Part shown: positions 63,258-64,000 of the stretch, piece after piece
How positions within the stretch are numbered: the first letter of the stretch is position 1
How the letters are laid out: the number at the start of each line of letters is the position of its first letter
From: an uncultured Bacteroidales bacterium
GTDB taxonomy: Bacteria; Bacteroidota; Bacteroidia; Bacteroidales; Paludibacteraceae
Reading direction: 5' to 3'
DNA length: 64,000 nt
NCBI GenBank assembly: GCA_902778935.1
Contig: CACYZT010000004.1
Coordinates: 1-64,000, forward strand
Translations under genes and position numbers: made by a program
The notes under the pieces: model-generated
The model's database searches: none
Seen by the model: only the letters and a program-made list of their open reading frames with translations
Told to the model about the DNA's origin: nothing

Positions 63258-64000
63258 ATGAAGCGGATTGTCCTCTTACTCACCGGTATCCTCTACGTTG
63301 CTGCATCGATGGCGCAACGTGCAAGTGATTATACCATTAGCGGTTACGTGAGCGATGCGGAAAGCGGAGAGCGGCTGATTGGAGCAACGGTATATGATAC
63401 AGTGACGCACCAAGGAACCGTGACCAACACCGCAGGATTCTACACGCTGACTATTTCCGGAAAAGAAGAGAGTCCCAAAATTGTGCTCGTGGCATCCTAT
63501 GTGGGATATAATGGTGCTATTCGTGAAGTGCAAGGCGGGAGTCAGACCGTTCATTTTGAGTTGACGAGTGCCACCGAGTTGCAGGAAGTGACGGTAAGCG
63601 GTCATCAGTCTGTCTCTGCGCCGGAAAATGTACAGATGAGCGCTATTGAAGTGCCCGTGACGCAGATATTGGCTATTCCTGCTATCGGTGGCGAAGTGGA
63701 TGTGCTGAAAGCCATTCAACTGCTTCCGGGCGTACAAAACGGAGGCGAAGGCAGCGCAGGCCTGTATGTGCGCGGCGGAGGACCGGACGAGAATCTGGTG
63801 ATGCTGGACGGCGCACCGCTATACAATATTAACCATGCCCTTGGTATGTTCTCCGTCTTCAACGCCGATGCCATTAAGAACGTGACGCTCTACAAGGGTA
63901 ATTTCCCGGCACGCTTCGGGTCAAGGCTCAGTTCGGTGATTGACGTTTGGCAGAAAGAGGGAAACAACACCTTCTGGCACGGAGGAATATCGGTAGGTCT
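63258..64000 (+). CDS. TonB-dependent receptor with carboxypeptidase-like domain, 5' part only
   Basis: At least 247 codons, open at the right edge; ATG 63258-63260. A signal peptide (MKRIVLLLTGILYVAASMAQ) precedes a CarboxypepD_reg-like domain (about 27-110, ISGYVSDAESGERLIGATVY) and a plug domain (LKAIQLLPGVQNGGEGSAGL; YVRGGGPDENLVMLDGAPLY; RLSSVIDVWQKEG). Such receptors import large ligands such as siderophores or glycans. The barrel is beyond the edge. No SusD partner can be checked. Eight bases after the CLC gene. Confidence 0.9.
   Translation, partial: MKRIVLLLTGILYVAASMAQRASDYTISGYVSDAESGERLIGATVYDTVTHQGTVTNTAGFYTLTISGKEESPKIVLVASYVGYNGAIREVQGGSQTVHFELTSATELQEVTVSGHQSVSAPENVQMSAIEVPVTQILAIPAIGGEVDVLKAIQLLPGVQNGGEGSAGLYVRGGGPDENLVMLDGAPLYNINHALGMFSVFNADAIKNVTLYKGNFPARFGSRLSSVIDVWQKEGNNTFWHGGISVG

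Overview
The window comes from a member of the phylum Bacteroidota, most likely order Bacteroidales. Evidence is direct: almost every transcription unit starts with the Bacteroidota promoter pair TTTG / TAnnTTTG separated by about 20 bases, and there is a type IX secretion (T9SS) gene of the PorW/SprE type, secreted multi-domain adhesins with sorting-type C-termini, DUF5606, a SusC/TonB-type receptor and Bacteroidetes-style ParE. I do not assign a genus.

Layout. 1-189 is the 5' end of an MmeI-like restriction-modification gene. 359-3959 (minus) is an operon PASTA protein - RluD - membrane AraC regulator - REP-associated transposase relative. 4102-4257 is a Cys-rich small lipoprotein. 4354-7400 (minus) is gpmI, smpB and a CNNM/CBS protein. 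7506-9448 (plus) is DUF5606, Nif3 and a zinc-ribbon coiled coil. 9399-11435 (minus) holds a CPBP protease and a 7-TM AraC regulator. 11649-17241 (plus) runs yhcH, glgB, nagB, cysS and a DUF5715 protein: glycogen and amino-sugar metabolism joined to translation. 17251-21476 (minus) is DUF975, cca, parE and a small membrane protein. 21630-23648 is an M13 peptidase lipoprotein. 23711-26362 (minus) holds a structured leader, a 35-aa ORF, greA, a HIT protein and miaB. 26426-26499 is tRNA-Pro(GGG). 26559-39724 (minus) is one long unit: outer-membrane barrel, OmpA-like protein, two paralogous T9SS cargo proteins, tsaB and porW. 40042-58119 (minus) is two giant secreted adhesins of 2609 and 3298 residues. 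58299-63250 is a rhomboid protease, an HU gene with a structured leader, adk, obgE and a CLC channel with CBS domains. The window ends inside a TonB-dependent receptor gene.

Themes. (1) Cell-surface biogenesis: T9SS machinery, cargo, OmpA anchor and barrel lie in one operon, beside the giant adhesins. (2) Several families of short degenerate hairpin or 7-8-nt-period repeats are scattered through the window. They fill the gaps between genes exactly in some places, and sit in frame inside conserved housekeeping genes (miaB, tsaB, glgB, rluD, the transposase) in others. This is the most unusual signal in the window. (3) Interlocked divergent promoters share bases, and some promoters are so close to the start codon that leaderless mRNAs are predicted.
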